Assembly (NCBI GenBank): GCA_965224495.1
Contig: CBDCZI010000015.1
Location: 242,620 to 306,619 of the forward strand
DNA length: 64,000 nucleotides
Direction: 5' to 3'
Source of the DNA: CBDCZI01 sp965224495
Lineage (GTDB): Bacteria; Bacteroidota; Bacteroidia; Cytophagales; JAAEPT01
Shown: one piece after another, positions 38,916 through 48,443 of the stretch
Numbering within the stretch: position 1 is the stretch's first letter
Layout: each line of letters opens with the position of its first letter
Made by a program: the position numbers and the translations under genes
The notes under the pieces: generated by a model
What the model saw: only the letters and a program-made list of their open reading frames with translations
Told to the model about the DNA's origin: nothing
The model's database searches: none

Positions 38916-38923
38916 CAAAGATA
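38916..38923 (-). promoter_or_regulatory. Probable -7 promoter element (TATCTTTG) of obgE
   Basis: On the minus strand TATCTTTG fits the Bacteroidota -7 consensus TAnnTTTG and lies 22 bases before the obgE ATG. A TTG at 38937-38939 (minus) is closer than the usual -33 spacing, so only the -7 box is persuasive. Confidence 0.45.
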
Positions 38924-39000
38924 CTAAATAGCTATGCAAATACGCTGACATTTGATGATAAATATTTGAGTTTAGCTATTATTACTATAAGGAGATTGTG

Positions 39001-39008
39001 TAGCTTTG
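39001..39008 (+). promoter_or_regulatory. Probable -7 promoter element (TAGCTTTG) of metG
   Basis: TAGCTTTG fits TAnnTTTG and lies 17 bases before the metG ATG. No good -33 TTG is visible at standard spacing. The 132 bases between the diverging obgE and metG thus hold a candidate -7 box for each gene. Confidence 0.4.
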
Positions 39009-39025
39009 TGTTTTAATACAAGATT

Positions 39026-41070
39026 ATGCCTAAAAGATATACAATTACTGCCGCGCTACCTTATTCCAATGGACCTGTTCATATTGGTCATTTGGCTGGA
39101 GTTTACATTCCTGCAGATATATACGCTCGTTTTTTACGTTCTAATAAAGAGGACGTTATCTTCGTTTGTGGTACTGACGAACACGGTGTACCAATTACTA
39201 TTAGAGCAAAACAAGAAGGTGTTACACCGCAAGATATTGTCGATAAGTACCATAATATTATCAAAAATTCTTTTGAAGGTTTAGGTATTTCTTTCGATAT
39301 TTTTTCGAGAACCTCGAGCGATACGCACAAAGAAACAGCTTCAGAATACTTTAAAGAGTTGTACGAAAAAGGTGTTTTTAAAGAAATCACATCCGAACAA
39401 TTTTATGACGAAGAGGCTAAACAGTTTTTGGCTGACCGTTACATTACAGGAACTTGTCCGAAGTGTGCAAACGAAAATGCTTACGGTGACCAATGTGAAA
39501 AATGTGGTTCGACATTGAGTGCTGACGAATTAATCAACCCAAAATCGGCACTAAGCGGTAATTTTCCTATCAAAAAAGAAAACTACGCATTGGTATTTGC
39601 CTTTAGATGAATACGAACCGTTTTTGAAAAAATGGATTTTAGAAGACCATAAAGAATGGAAATCTAACGTTTATGGGCAATGTAAGTCTTGGATAGATTC
39701 GGGTTTATTGCCTCGTGCAGTAACTCGTGATTTGGATTGGGGTGTACCTGTTCCTTGTCGAAGGTGCTGACGGAAAAGTGCTTTATGTTTGGTTTGATGC
39801 GCCTATCGGTTACATCAGTGCGACAAAAGAGCTAGCGAAAAAAAAGGGATTTGACTGGGAAAAATACTGGAAAGATGAGGACACTGAGTTGGTTCACTTT
39901 ATAGGTAAAGACAATATCGTTTTCCATTGTATTATTTTCCCTGCAATGTTAAAAGCACAAGGAAGCTATATTTTACCTGAAAATGTTCCTGCTAATGAGT
40001 TTTTGAACTTGGAAGGAAATAAATTGTCAACGTCTAAAAACTGGGCTGTTTGGTTGAATGAATATTTAGAGGATTTCCCTGACCAACAAGATGTTTTGCG
40101 TTACACTTTATGTGCTAATGCTCCCGAAACAAAAGACAATGATTTTACTTGGAAAGATTTTCAAACACGTAATAACAGTGAGTTAGTCGCTATTTTAGGG
40201 AATTTCATTAACCGTGCTGTTGTCTTGACTCACAAATATTTTGATGGTGTTGTCCCTCCTATTTCGACTGCTGGTGTTGAGGATGATGCCTTGATTTTAG
40301 CGATTAAAGATGCTCCTTTAAAGGTTGCTTCTTCTATTAAAAGATACCGTTTCCGTGAGGCTTCGGGACTAATGATGGATTTGGCTCGTGCGGGAAACAA
40401 ATATTTGGCAGATACGGAGCCTTGGAAAGTTATTAAAGAGGATGAAGAACGTGTGAAAACAATTTTGAATTTGGCTTTGCAGTGTGCTGCTAATTTAACT
40501 ATTGTAATGGAACCATTCATTCCTTTCTCTTCTGAAAAACTGAAATCTATCCTTAATATGTCCGAAAACCTGCTTTGGGAAGATGCTCGAAACGAGAAAT
40601 TACTTCCTGCTGGTCACAAAATCAACAAGGCAGAGTTATTGTTTGCTAAAATAGAAGATAAAACGATAGAGGCTCAAGTCGAACGTTTGGCTCGTATCAA
40701 AGAGGAAAATGAAAAAGCGAACCAAGAGGCTGAACCTGTAAAAGAAGAAATTTCTTTTGAGGATTTTCAATCAATGGATATTCGTATTGGTAAAGTTTTA
40801 ACAGCTGAAAAAGTGGCTAAGACTAAGAAATTATTAAAAATGACTGTCGATTTGGGATTTGAAAAAAGAACAATCGTTAGTGGTATTGCCGAACATTATT
40901 CTCCTGAAGAGATGGTAGGTAAACAAGTTTCTGTTTTGGTTAATTTAGCTCCCCGAAAAATAAAAGGAATCGAATCGCAAGGAATGATTTTGATGGCAGA
41001 AGATTTTGACGGAAAATTAAAAACTATTGAACCAAACGATACTGTAGAGAACGGTTGCATTGTGGCTTAG
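39026..41070 (+). CDS. metG: Methionyl-tRNA synthetase, two +1 frameshifts
   Basis: This class I synthetase charges tRNA-Met. The start KRYTITAALPYSNGPVHIGH contains the HIGH motif; the zinc knuckle is CPKCANENAYGDQCEKCG; the KMSKS loop is GNKLSTSKNW. The C-terminal 110 residues are the tRNA-binding OB fold (SFEDFQSMDIRIGKVLTAEK) used for dimerisation. The frame breaks twice: a four-A run at 39579-39582 and TT at 39755-39756 each hold one base too many. With both repaired, IKKETTHWYLPLDEYEPF and DWGVPVPVEGADGK read through. Total length is then about 680 residues, standard. Confidence 0.92.
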
Positions 41071-41125
41071 TGTGAGCTACACAGCCTTTAATATATTACA
41101 ACAAACCTATTAAGAAAATAACAGA

Positions 41126-41602
41126 ATGAGATTAAAACACTACCTACTCCTTTTGCTACTATTTTGGGGACTAAATCTGGTTGGTCAAACCGATGAAAGC
41201 CATCACGAGCATCATAAAAATGAAATTGGAATAGCCAATGCCCCTGTTTATTTTATTAAAGAAAAGGAATTTGCTTACGGACTTCACACGCATTACATAA
41301 GGAATATTAAATCAAGTAAGTTTGGTGTCGGTTTAGGTTATGAAAGAATCTTCGATAAACACAAACACAATACTATAGGTATAGTTGGGAGTTACAGACC
41401 TACTGAAAGACTTGAGCTTAATCTATCTCCAGGGATTACATTTGAAGACGGTGAAAGTTCTACTATGAATTTTGCTTTGCATTTTGAAACAGCCTATGAA
41501 TTTGAAATCAACGACTTTCATATCGGTCCCGTTTTTGAAATCGCCTACGACCCTGAAGATTACCATATCAGCTTAGGTCTTCATATTGGCTATGGTTTCT
41601 AA
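41126..41602 (+). CDS. Small outer-membrane beta-barrel protein
   Basis: The 158-residue product has a signal peptide (LKHYLLLLLLFWGLNLVGQ) and a histidine-rich mature start (DESHHEHHKNE). Alternating strands follow (FAYGLHTHYIRNI, FGVGLGYERIFD, NFALHFETAYEF, HISLGLHIGYGF) with a terminal phenylalanine, the usual barrel insertion signal. The His cluster could bind metal, but this is speculative. It follows metG by 55 bases and is closed by a terminator. Confidence 0.72.
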   Translation: MRLKHYLLLLLLFWGLNLVGQTDESHHEHHKNEIGIANAPVYFIKEKEFAYGLHTHYIRNIKSSKFGVGLGYERIFDKHKHNTIGIVGSYRPTERLELNLSPGITFEDGESSTMNFALHFETAYEFEINDFHIGPVFEIAYDPEDYHISLGLHIGYGF

Positions 41603-41626
41603 AGAAATAATTATAAAGTGTTTCTT

Positions 41627-41677
41627 AAAAAAACACCTCTACTAAAAACAAATTGTTTCTAATAGAGGTGTTTTTTA
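41627..41677 (+). terminator. Rho-independent terminator
   Basis: AAAAACACCTCTA, a loop of about 20 bases, TAGAGGTGTTTTTT, 25 bases after the barrel gene stop. It can also act on the minus strand for nrnA. Confidence 0.8.
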
Positions 41678-41781
41678 TTGTGGTGGTGTTCAAAAAACAT
41701 TCCATTTGTACAAATGAAAATACCCCAAAGATTATTCTCTGGTTCTTGTTCTTTCACCATTACTTAACAACCTTTCCTTTT

Positions 41782-42786
41782 TTAATCCTTTGTGAAATAT
41801 TTTGGTATTAAGCTTTTAATTTTATCTAAAGTTTCGGCTACTGTTAACTCACTCATACCTCCTGAAGCGTTAGCGTGTCCACCTCCATTGAAGTTTTCTG
41901 ATGCTAAGATATTAACTGCATTCTCTTTGCCTTTTGAGCGAAAAGAAATTTTCATTATACCATCTCGCTCTGAAAATACGATTGCTACTTTCATTCCTTT
42001 GATAGACAGCGCTAAGTTAGCTAAACTGTCAGTATCACCTTTTTTATACTTGTATTTTGCAAGCTCTTCTTTCGATAACGAAATAATAGACACATGGTAA
42101 TCTTCCATTATCTCTAATTTTTCACTCATTGCGTAACCTTGAAGACGCAAACGACTTTCCGTATTGTTGTCACTTAGTACTTCATGAACAAGGTGGTGTT
42201 TTACTCCTCCTGCTAAAAGTTTTGCTAATATTTCATGGGTACGAGGTTGTACTGATGGAAAACGGAAATTCCCTGTATCAGTTAAGATACCGAGGTATAG
42301 AGGTGTACCTATTTTTTCATCTAATAAATCGCCATGACCTGATTGCTCAATAAGCTCTGCTATCAACTGCGAAGTAGATGACGCTGCTACTTCAGAAACA
42401 GTAATCGAAGGAAAATCCTCTGGGTTTAAATGATGGTCAATCATTATTTTATCACACGTTGCCGCTTCCAATAAGACTTTCATATCGTCACCTACTCGGT
42501 AGGTAGCGTTGTAATCCAAACAAAAGATTAAGTCTGCTTGCTGAAAATGTGTCGTTACTTTCTCAGGTTCGTCACTCATCAATACAATAGGCGAAGTGTC
42601 TAACCAATATAAGAATGCAGGCGCCTTGTCAGGATGACAAATGGTTGCTGTTTTACCTAACTTTTCTATAAAATGCAATAAACCTAAAGAGCAACCAATA
42701 GAGTCGCCATCAGCAGATTTGTGAGAAGTGATTACGATATGAGAAGCTTTAAGTATCTCTGCTTCAATTTGTTTGTAAATATTCAT
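41782..42786 (-). CDS. DHH-family phosphoesterase (NrnA-like nanoRNase/pAp phosphatase)
   Basis: The 334-residue product has the DHH domain motifs HKSADGDSIGCSLG (motif I), FCLDYN (motif II), IDHHLNP (motif III, the DHH signature) and TDTGNFRFP (motif IV). The DHHA1 domain ends with FNGGGHANASGG, which binds the nucleic-acid substrate. The family degrades short RNA or DNA fragments and dephosphorylates pAp using manganese. ATG at 42786. It is intact and probably monocistronic. Confidence 0.9.
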   Translation of the reverse strand: MNIYKQIEAEILKASHIVITSHKSADGDSIGCSLGLLHFIEKLGKTATICHPDKAPAFLYWLDTSPIVLMSDEPEKVTTHFQQADLIFCLDYNATYRVGDDMKVLLEAATCDKIMIDHHLNPEDFPSITVSEVAASSTSQLIAELIEQSGHGDLLDEKIGTPLYLGILTDTGNFRFPSVQPRTHEILAKLLAGGVKHHLVHEVLSDNNTESRLRLQGYAMSEKLEIMEDYHVSIISLSKEELAKYKYKKGDTDSLANLALSIKGMKVAIVFSERDGIMKISFRSKGKENAVNILASENFNGGGHANASGGMSELTVAETLDKIKSLIPKYFTKD

Positions 42787-42893
42787 GGAATTATGTGTTT
42801 TGAAAGAGCAATTTACAAAAGATTTACTTGTTTTCTGTACTTATTACTCCCTCCTCCTTATATAAATACGAGAAGCACACTGAGTGAATGGAC

Positions 42894-43000
42894 GGCTTAG
42901 GGATAGAGGCGGTATCCTTTGTGAGGAACGAACAAAGATATAGCCGAAAGCCCGACCCCTTTTGACTTTTTATCGACTGATTTCATTTCTATCGGTGATT
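42894..43000 (+). ncRNA. Structured intergenic element, copy 2
   Basis: GGCTTAGGGATAGAGGCGGT, ATCCTTTGT, a GAGGAACGA loop, ACAAAGATATAGCCGAAAGC, CCGACC, and a downstream CTATCGG hairpin arm. It shares all conserved blocks with 37672-37840. It lies between the diverging nrnA and dnaE genes. Whether it is transcribed is unknown. Confidence 0.5.
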
Positions 43001-43170
43001 TGTATTAAAATGGAAAAAATCAATTCATAACAAAGGGGTAAGCTCCAAACAAATGAAAAAATGTGAATAACCCCTCGCCTATTTTTTAATTTTTACTATC
43101 TGTTTTACTTACCTTTAGTACAAATTCGTTTGTTTGTCGTTTAGACAGCAAAACCAACAAATACAGCTTT

Positions 43171-43990
43171 ATGTTTTTAATATTCGATACAGAGACCACC
43201 GGACTTCCCAAAGACTGGAATGCACCTTATACCGATTCTGACAATTGGCCTCGATTAGTTCAACTTGCCTGGCAGTTGCACGACAACACGGGTAAATTGA
43301 TTGAAAACAAAAACTTTATCGTTAAACCTGAAGGTTATACGATTCCTTACAATGCCGAGAAAATACACGGTATTTCTACTGAAAGAGCAGAAAAAGAAGG
43401 GCACGATTTGCAGGCTGTACTTGATGAGTTTAACAAAGATTTGGTTCGTTCGACCTATAATGTGGGGCATAATATTGGTTTTGATGTCAATATTGTAGCT
43501 GCCGAATACCACAGAAAAACAGTCAATACAACGATTACAGAATTAGCGACAATTGACACCAAAGATGTGTCTACACAGTTTTGTGCGATACCTGGTGGTC
43601 GTGGCGGGAAGTTTAAATGGCCAACTTTAACGGAATTACACACCAAATTATTTGGCGCTCCTTTTGAAGATGCCCACGATGCAGCTTACGATGTTGATGC
43701 TACGGCAAAATGTTTTTTCGCTTTAATTACCAAAGATGTCCACGTTCCGAAAGAGATAACCGATATTTCGACGGTTACTTACGAAGCTCCTGTACTTGCA
43801 GAAGCTAATTTTGTTGAGGTAAAAAAGGAACAAGGTTTACAAGTTGATATCGCTAATGTCGCTGGTAGAAATTACGGCGTTTCGACTGCTACTATTGATG
43901 ATACCCCTTTTTCGCATTTGCACTGTCATTCACAATTTTCTATTCTTCAGGCAATGACAACGGTAAAATCGTTGGTGGCTACGGCAATAT
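43171..43990 (+). CDS. dnaE: DNA polymerase III alpha subunit with N-terminal exonuclease (3' part missing)
   Basis: The visible 270 residues are a DEDDh 3'-5' exonuclease (FDTETTGLPKDW, motif I; NVGHNIGFDVNI, motif II; FEDAHDAAYDVDATAKCF, motif III) joined to the start of the PHP domain of DnaE (PFSHLHCHSQFSILQA). Fusion of DnaQ-like proofreading to DnaE is usual in many Bacteroidota, where the whole protein is about 1,450-1,500 residues. The homology stops near LVATAI at about 43990; beyond it the frame reads unrelated sequence to a stop at 44031. The rest of dnaE is absent, so this is an assembly break, not gene loss. Confidence 0.9.
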
Positions 43991-44045
43991 TCGAGTTGAT
44001 GGGTTCAAGTTGTAGTAACTGGCGAAAATAAGAAGTAAGCCAGAA
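43985..44045. other. Junction 1: Bacteroidota DNA to eukaryotic DNA
   Basis: dnaE homology stops inside the PHP domain and LRR-gene intron-like DNA begins within a few tens of bases. No insertion-sequence end or repeat is at the joint. A clean misjoin is the simplest reading. Confidence 0.8.
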
Positions 44046-44221
44046 TCTTTGATGTTTATGATCTGGGATCGCGTACATTTAGACACAATGATAAACTTAT
44101 TATAAAATCGTGTAGGTTTTTTTTTGAAACTGACATGTTCGCCAATCAAATAATTCTGCATATACGTCGCAGATGTTGATCGAGTATTACATGTCGTAGC
44201 CTCAATCGATCCGTGTTTCAG

Positions 44222-44438
44222 CCCCGCTCGTTCAACCGACTGACGAACCTGCGCACTCTCGACCTCAGCCACAACGAGATAAGCGCCATATTCCCGCCGA
44301 TGTTCCGAGGTCTCGCGAAGCTCGAGAGTCTCGTGCTCACCGGGAACCCGCTGATGGTGCTGAGCGACGGAGCCTTCTCCGCCATGACCAATCTCCAGAC
44401 ACTCGTTATCAACAAGGCCAAGTTGACGCACGTAAAAG
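44222..44438 (+). CDS. LRR gene, exon encoding three leucine-rich repeats
   Basis: The segment lies between a 3' splice site (TGTTTCAG at 44214-44221) and a donor GTGGCA at 44439. It encodes RSFNRLTNLRTLDLSHNEIS, then MFRGLAKLESLVLTGNPLMV, then AFSAMTNLQTLVINKAKLTH, ending in phase 1. The LxxLxLxxNxL consensus is clear. Joined to the next exon it reads LTHVKAGMFRGLTSL with no break. Earlier exons are missing because of junction 1. GC content is well above the surrounding intron, as expected for an exon. Confidence 0.8.
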
Positions 44439-44479
44439 GTGGCATAAACTTTATACACAAATTTGAAATTTATTAAGTT

Positions 44480-44932
44480 AATCGAATGTTATTGTTATTA
44501 TTATTGCATTTATTTACCCAGGGTGAGCCCAAACAGTTGACACTGGTTTTCATTGGGGCCCTGCATTCATTTCATAACATTGTTACAAACATACAGTATG
44601 TACAACGCATAATACAATACAGTCAAATTGCACGAACATGACGCACATTAAAACATTACATTATTATAATATCGTACAAATAGGCTTGCAAGCTAATGTT
44701 AAGACAAGGTTTTACGAAGTTCACGTTTAAACGAGGTCAAACAAGTTATTGTTCGTAATTGTGGATGCAAGTCGTTCCACATGATTGCGCCACTCACAGC
44801 AAAACTCTTGGCGTAGCAATTCTTTTTTGCAAAAGGAATGGTCAGTGCCATACGAGTCGATTGTCTCGTTTCACGAATATGTGTAAGTGGTGTGAACAGA
44901 TTTGTCATATATCTAGGAGTCATTCGATTCAC
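44480..44932 (-). mobile_element. 3' end of a non-LTR retrotransposon (LINE)
   Basis: The minus strand encodes a 77-residue C-terminal reverse-transcriptase tail: RETRQSTRMALTIPFAKKNC, AKSFAVSGAIMWNDL, LTSFKRELRKTL. This SGAxxWNxLP...FKxxLxxxL pattern is common at the end of animal LINE proteins. Downstream the minus strand runs into CAATAATAATAACAATAAC, a short simple repeat as at LINE 3' ends. The copy is 5' truncated and sits in LRR intron 1. Confidence 0.6.
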
Positions 44933-45752
44933 ACATTTTAAAACAAGAGTTCATTTGCTTGCCTTTGCCTGGATCCGTCTCTTGTTAGATAATTATGTGT
45001 AAACTGTTTCCGCGTTATATGCACCATAATAAGCCCTACATACTTCAATTCCCTGTCATAAAGTCAATGATATGTTCGGTATCGGTGCAGTAACTCCACT
45101 TTGTTCTAAGAAACAAAGCATCGTTTCTATCACACGGGCAAACATATCATGGTAAAGGATTTTGTTGACCTCAAACATGATCTAGAAAATTCAAAAACAA
45201 CCCCAATATCGACAGCGAATTTGAGATTACTAGCCGAATGCGTTAACTTGCGGTCGCGAGTCGACCTAGACCGTCAGAAACGGAGTGAATAGTAACACAT
45301 TATAGTCGATTACGCAGATCCATCAGTCCCGCAGCGCGATCTGTCGACCACACAGATCCATCCATCGCGCTGCGTAAACCTTGAGTCGGTCGGAAAACAC
45401 CTCGCTTCGCAAAAATAAACGTGAATAAAGGCGACACTTTTTTTACGGAATCGTATTAATTCAACTTGCATGTTGTTCCCTTCGATGTACACTTTAATTA
45501 TATTGACAATGCGTTTAAATGTGCACAGCGTAGCAGCTGCCCAAAGCGAACTGAATGAAGCGAGGATCTGGTACACACAAACATCCACCCACCCAAACAG
45601 CCAAACAGCCGAATCATCACGTGACATTCTTAAATTTATATATAGTCTGATATAGATACATACAACATGATGGTTTTGGGAAATGTTGTGAAAAGCATTT
45701 CCCAGGATATTGTACGGTTCATGAAATGTATTACTGTATCATCTTTTTTCAG
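44933..45752. other. LRR-gene intron 1, remainder: no gene seen
   Basis: AT-rich sequence without coding signature. Around 45317-45375 two near copies of CGCAGCG/GATCCATC surround GATCTGTCGACC as a small inverted repeat. Short open frames here lack any recognisable motif. Confidence 0.4.
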
Positions 45753-45856
45753 CCGGGATGTTCCGTGGTCTGACGTCACTTAAAGAACTAAACTTGGATA
45801 ATAACCACATCCGGGCACTCCCAGACCGTGTCTTCCGTCCGCTTCAAAATATAGAG
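45753..45856 (+). CDS. LRR gene, next exon (one-plus LRR)
   Basis: The acceptor is TTTTTTCAG ending at 45752 and the donor is GTACCA at 45857. The exon enters in phase 1 and leaves in phase 0. It encodes GMFRGLTSLKELNLDNNHIR, then ALPDRVFRPLQNIE, a textbook extracellular LRR. Splicing to 52109 gives LQNIEILHLDNNAL, which completes the next repeat. Confidence 0.8.
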
Positions 45857-46439
45857 GTACCAAAGCATATAAATACCTAAGAACCTCAAATCGTATCTTT
45901 TCCCATGTAACACCTTTTTCGTTGCCATGGCGCTGCTATCCGTGATTTCAGATTTGGAGCTGAGCTGTGGTTCTTGGATATATTCTTTGGAGTTATAAGT
46001 GTTGTTTTCAAAGTGTAATTTAATTAACTGGTATGTTTCATATAAGATAATATCGTAATTACTACGTACATCATTGACACATATTATGCAAAATAGATCG
46101 AGTTGTTATGAATGCTGCTCACTTCTACTCGAATCATATGACGCACATTACGCATTTTTCATCGTAACGCTGCTTTGACGTCATTCGCCTTATTCACGAA
46201 TCCGCCATTAGCAGGGGCTGCCTCGTTGTCGTTCCAATATTGGGATCGGGAATGTAATTGTTGGTTCCTTTTTATTTGTACTAAATTCAATGGCCTTATA
46301 TTCAATATGGAATAATTATGCTATATAACTTAATTTCAGAATAATTGTCGTTTGTTAATTCTTGAATCTGCCAAAACTTGTTTGATTTGTCCAGATCGCG
46401 TGACCGGCGAAACGAAGGCGTTTGTGTCACAATGTAAAT
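45857..46439. other. LRR-gene intron 2, first part: no gene seen
   Basis: AT-rich intron without coding signature. It contains the left member (46183-46201) of a 19-bp inverted repeat shared with 51402-51420. Confidence 0.4.
46183..46201. repeat. 19-bp inverted repeat, left member
   Basis: ATTCGCCTTATTCACGAAT is the exact reverse complement of 51402-51420, 5.2 kb away. Similarity is weak beyond the core. The pair encloses both DNA transposons of intron 2. Confidence 0.55.
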
Positions 46440-47950
46440 TACGTAATAGTAGACCAGCCAACAAGTGATTTTATACTTAACATGGCATGGTTTGTTAATA
46501 GCAGGCAACCATGCTAGATCAATAGTCCATACGATGAGGAAAACGGTGTGGGTGGATGCCACCCTGGATTTTGAATTTGAAGGTCATTTTCAGGGCCGAA
46601 GAGGTCAAATATGGTCAAAAATTGATATGTTGTGATCTAGCACTATTTTAGGCTAGATATATTAATTATTTTCGAGAAAACAACTGGTTTTATAACGAAG
46701 TGTATATATCCAGTAAATTTAATTAATGTGCAGACTTTAATTTGAAGGTCATTTAGGATTTTAAGGTCATAAGAACACTTAATGTCCTTTCTGAAGCAAG
46801 AGCATCGAACGGTTCTGCCCTTGGATTTGCATCCACATTTCTCCCCAAACTTCTTCATGAGCTTTTGACAATTGTCAGTATTCAGAATATCTGACGGCTT
46901 ATCGAATGTTTCGCAAACTTCTGCTCTGCAATTGCCATCACTCTTCTGGAACACCTTGGCCACATTACGAGCGTCTGCTTGGACATCCACTTCATGGCTA
47001 TGACCATTGTCAGCCAGCCATAATCCAAACATTGGCCACTTGATGTGCCATAGAGCTTCACGTGTCAGCTGGTGTCCCCTCACGGCGCGGTAGTAGGCTT
47101 CCCCATCCAGCATTGCGTCGGTGGTATGAGCTGCATTTACACCTGCCTTAGTCCATGGGTCGTCGAGCCCAGCATTTTCAATGTGTTTGCCTATTGCTTT
47201 CTGGAAGTCGAAACATATGTGCAGTCCTCCCATGATAAAGATGACATGCGCACATTTGGGATTTGCCCATACCAGTTCATTACCCCTGCTATACACTGGC
47301 TGGTCAGCTGTTATGATCGTGTGCTTCTGGCCCACTTGGTTTCAGATATCAACAAAGCGATTGATCACAGTTGTAAGTGTATCGTTGTCATCTGCTGGTG
47401 CCTGGAGAATTGGAAGCATCCCTGCTGGTGTTACAGGAGGATCAACGGTACTTGTGGCTTCGTTGAGTGCGCCCCAAGGAGGGACTGACCGATCATCTCC
47501 GTTATTGTGTATCCGTGACACCATCCAAGGCATAACTTTGGCCCGTGCTCTCTGCCTTTCCTCATAGCAGCTTGATCCGGACCACTCGATCTCGATCGTG
47601 TTGTCGTCACCGAATGAAGGCGGCGGTCTCTTTCCCGATGGCAAATGGACGTGATCAAGTCTTTGGAACTCCTGTAGAGCACTTGGTTTGATAGCTCTCG
47701 GCCTCAGTACGTTCTTTCTCTCTGAATCGCCTTGAGAGTGTTGTGGAACGGGTCCTCTCTGCTACACCATCATCTGCGTGCAGTGGAATGTGTTCTTTCC
47801 GTCTATAGTTGCTTTTAGCACATCTGTCACAGGACCAATGTAGCATCATATCATTTACAATGCTTTCCGGGATATAAACATATCCATTCTTTGCAAACCT
47901 ATCGAGAATGTTCTGAGCTATCGTAGTGTCAATTCGTCGCACCGTGTCAT

Positions 47951-48077
47951 AACATAACATCTTCCAAGACATGGTACATGTGGACCTCAGAACCAGACAA
48001 GAATTGTTGGATACACCAGGACATTCCGGAATCTGGAAAGGAATTGACCTAGCACATGCAGAACAAGTGATTCCAAA
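47951..48077 (+). repeat. 127-bp inverted duplication, inserted copy
   Basis: This stretch is a near-perfect reverse complement of 48317-48443. In plus orientation it spells HVDLRTRQELLDTPGHSGIW, backwards relative to the surrounding minus-strand gene. Removing it lets the transposon frame continue from ANYTIG into YDTVRRIDT. Confidence 0.8.
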
Positions 48078-48316
48078 TGCCAATGGTGTAATTCGCTGCA
48101 TGGAACAGTTCAACGAGCGCCTCGGAGCGAGTAGCTTGGTGCAGGGCAAGACCTAACCCGACATGCTTTGGAGTCAACATTCGTCTGATGGAAACTCCAT
48201 AAACAATTTCCTGGGCAATACTGCATACAGTCTGGTCAATTTCGCAATCTTTCTCGATACCCTCGTGTGCCACATTTATGCTCCCAAACAGTAGACGCAG
48301 AAAGAAATACAAGCTG

Positions 48317-48443
48317 TTTGGAATCACTTGTTCTGCATGTGCTAGGTCAATTCCTTTCCAGATTCCGGAATGTCCTGGTGTATCCAACAATTCTTGTATG
48401 GTTCTGAGGTCCACATGTACCATGTCTTGGAAGATGTTATGTT
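48317..48443 (-). repeat. 127-bp inverted duplication, source copy
   Basis: It lies in frame within the transposon protein on the minus strand (HVDLRTIQELLDTPGHSGIW). It differs from the other copy by about one base. The spacer between the copies is 239 bases. Confidence 0.8.

Noticed and set aside
36426..39610. True pseudogenes of dnaJ, obgE and metG
   Set aside because: The genes are essential, every lesion is a +1 base in a short run, and repaired proteins are full length. Sequence error is simpler.
44046..44221. Continuation of dnaE or a bacterial gene just past junction 1
   Set aside because: One frame stays open for about 60 codons apart from one stop, but it has no similarity to DnaE and ends at the LRR splice acceptor.
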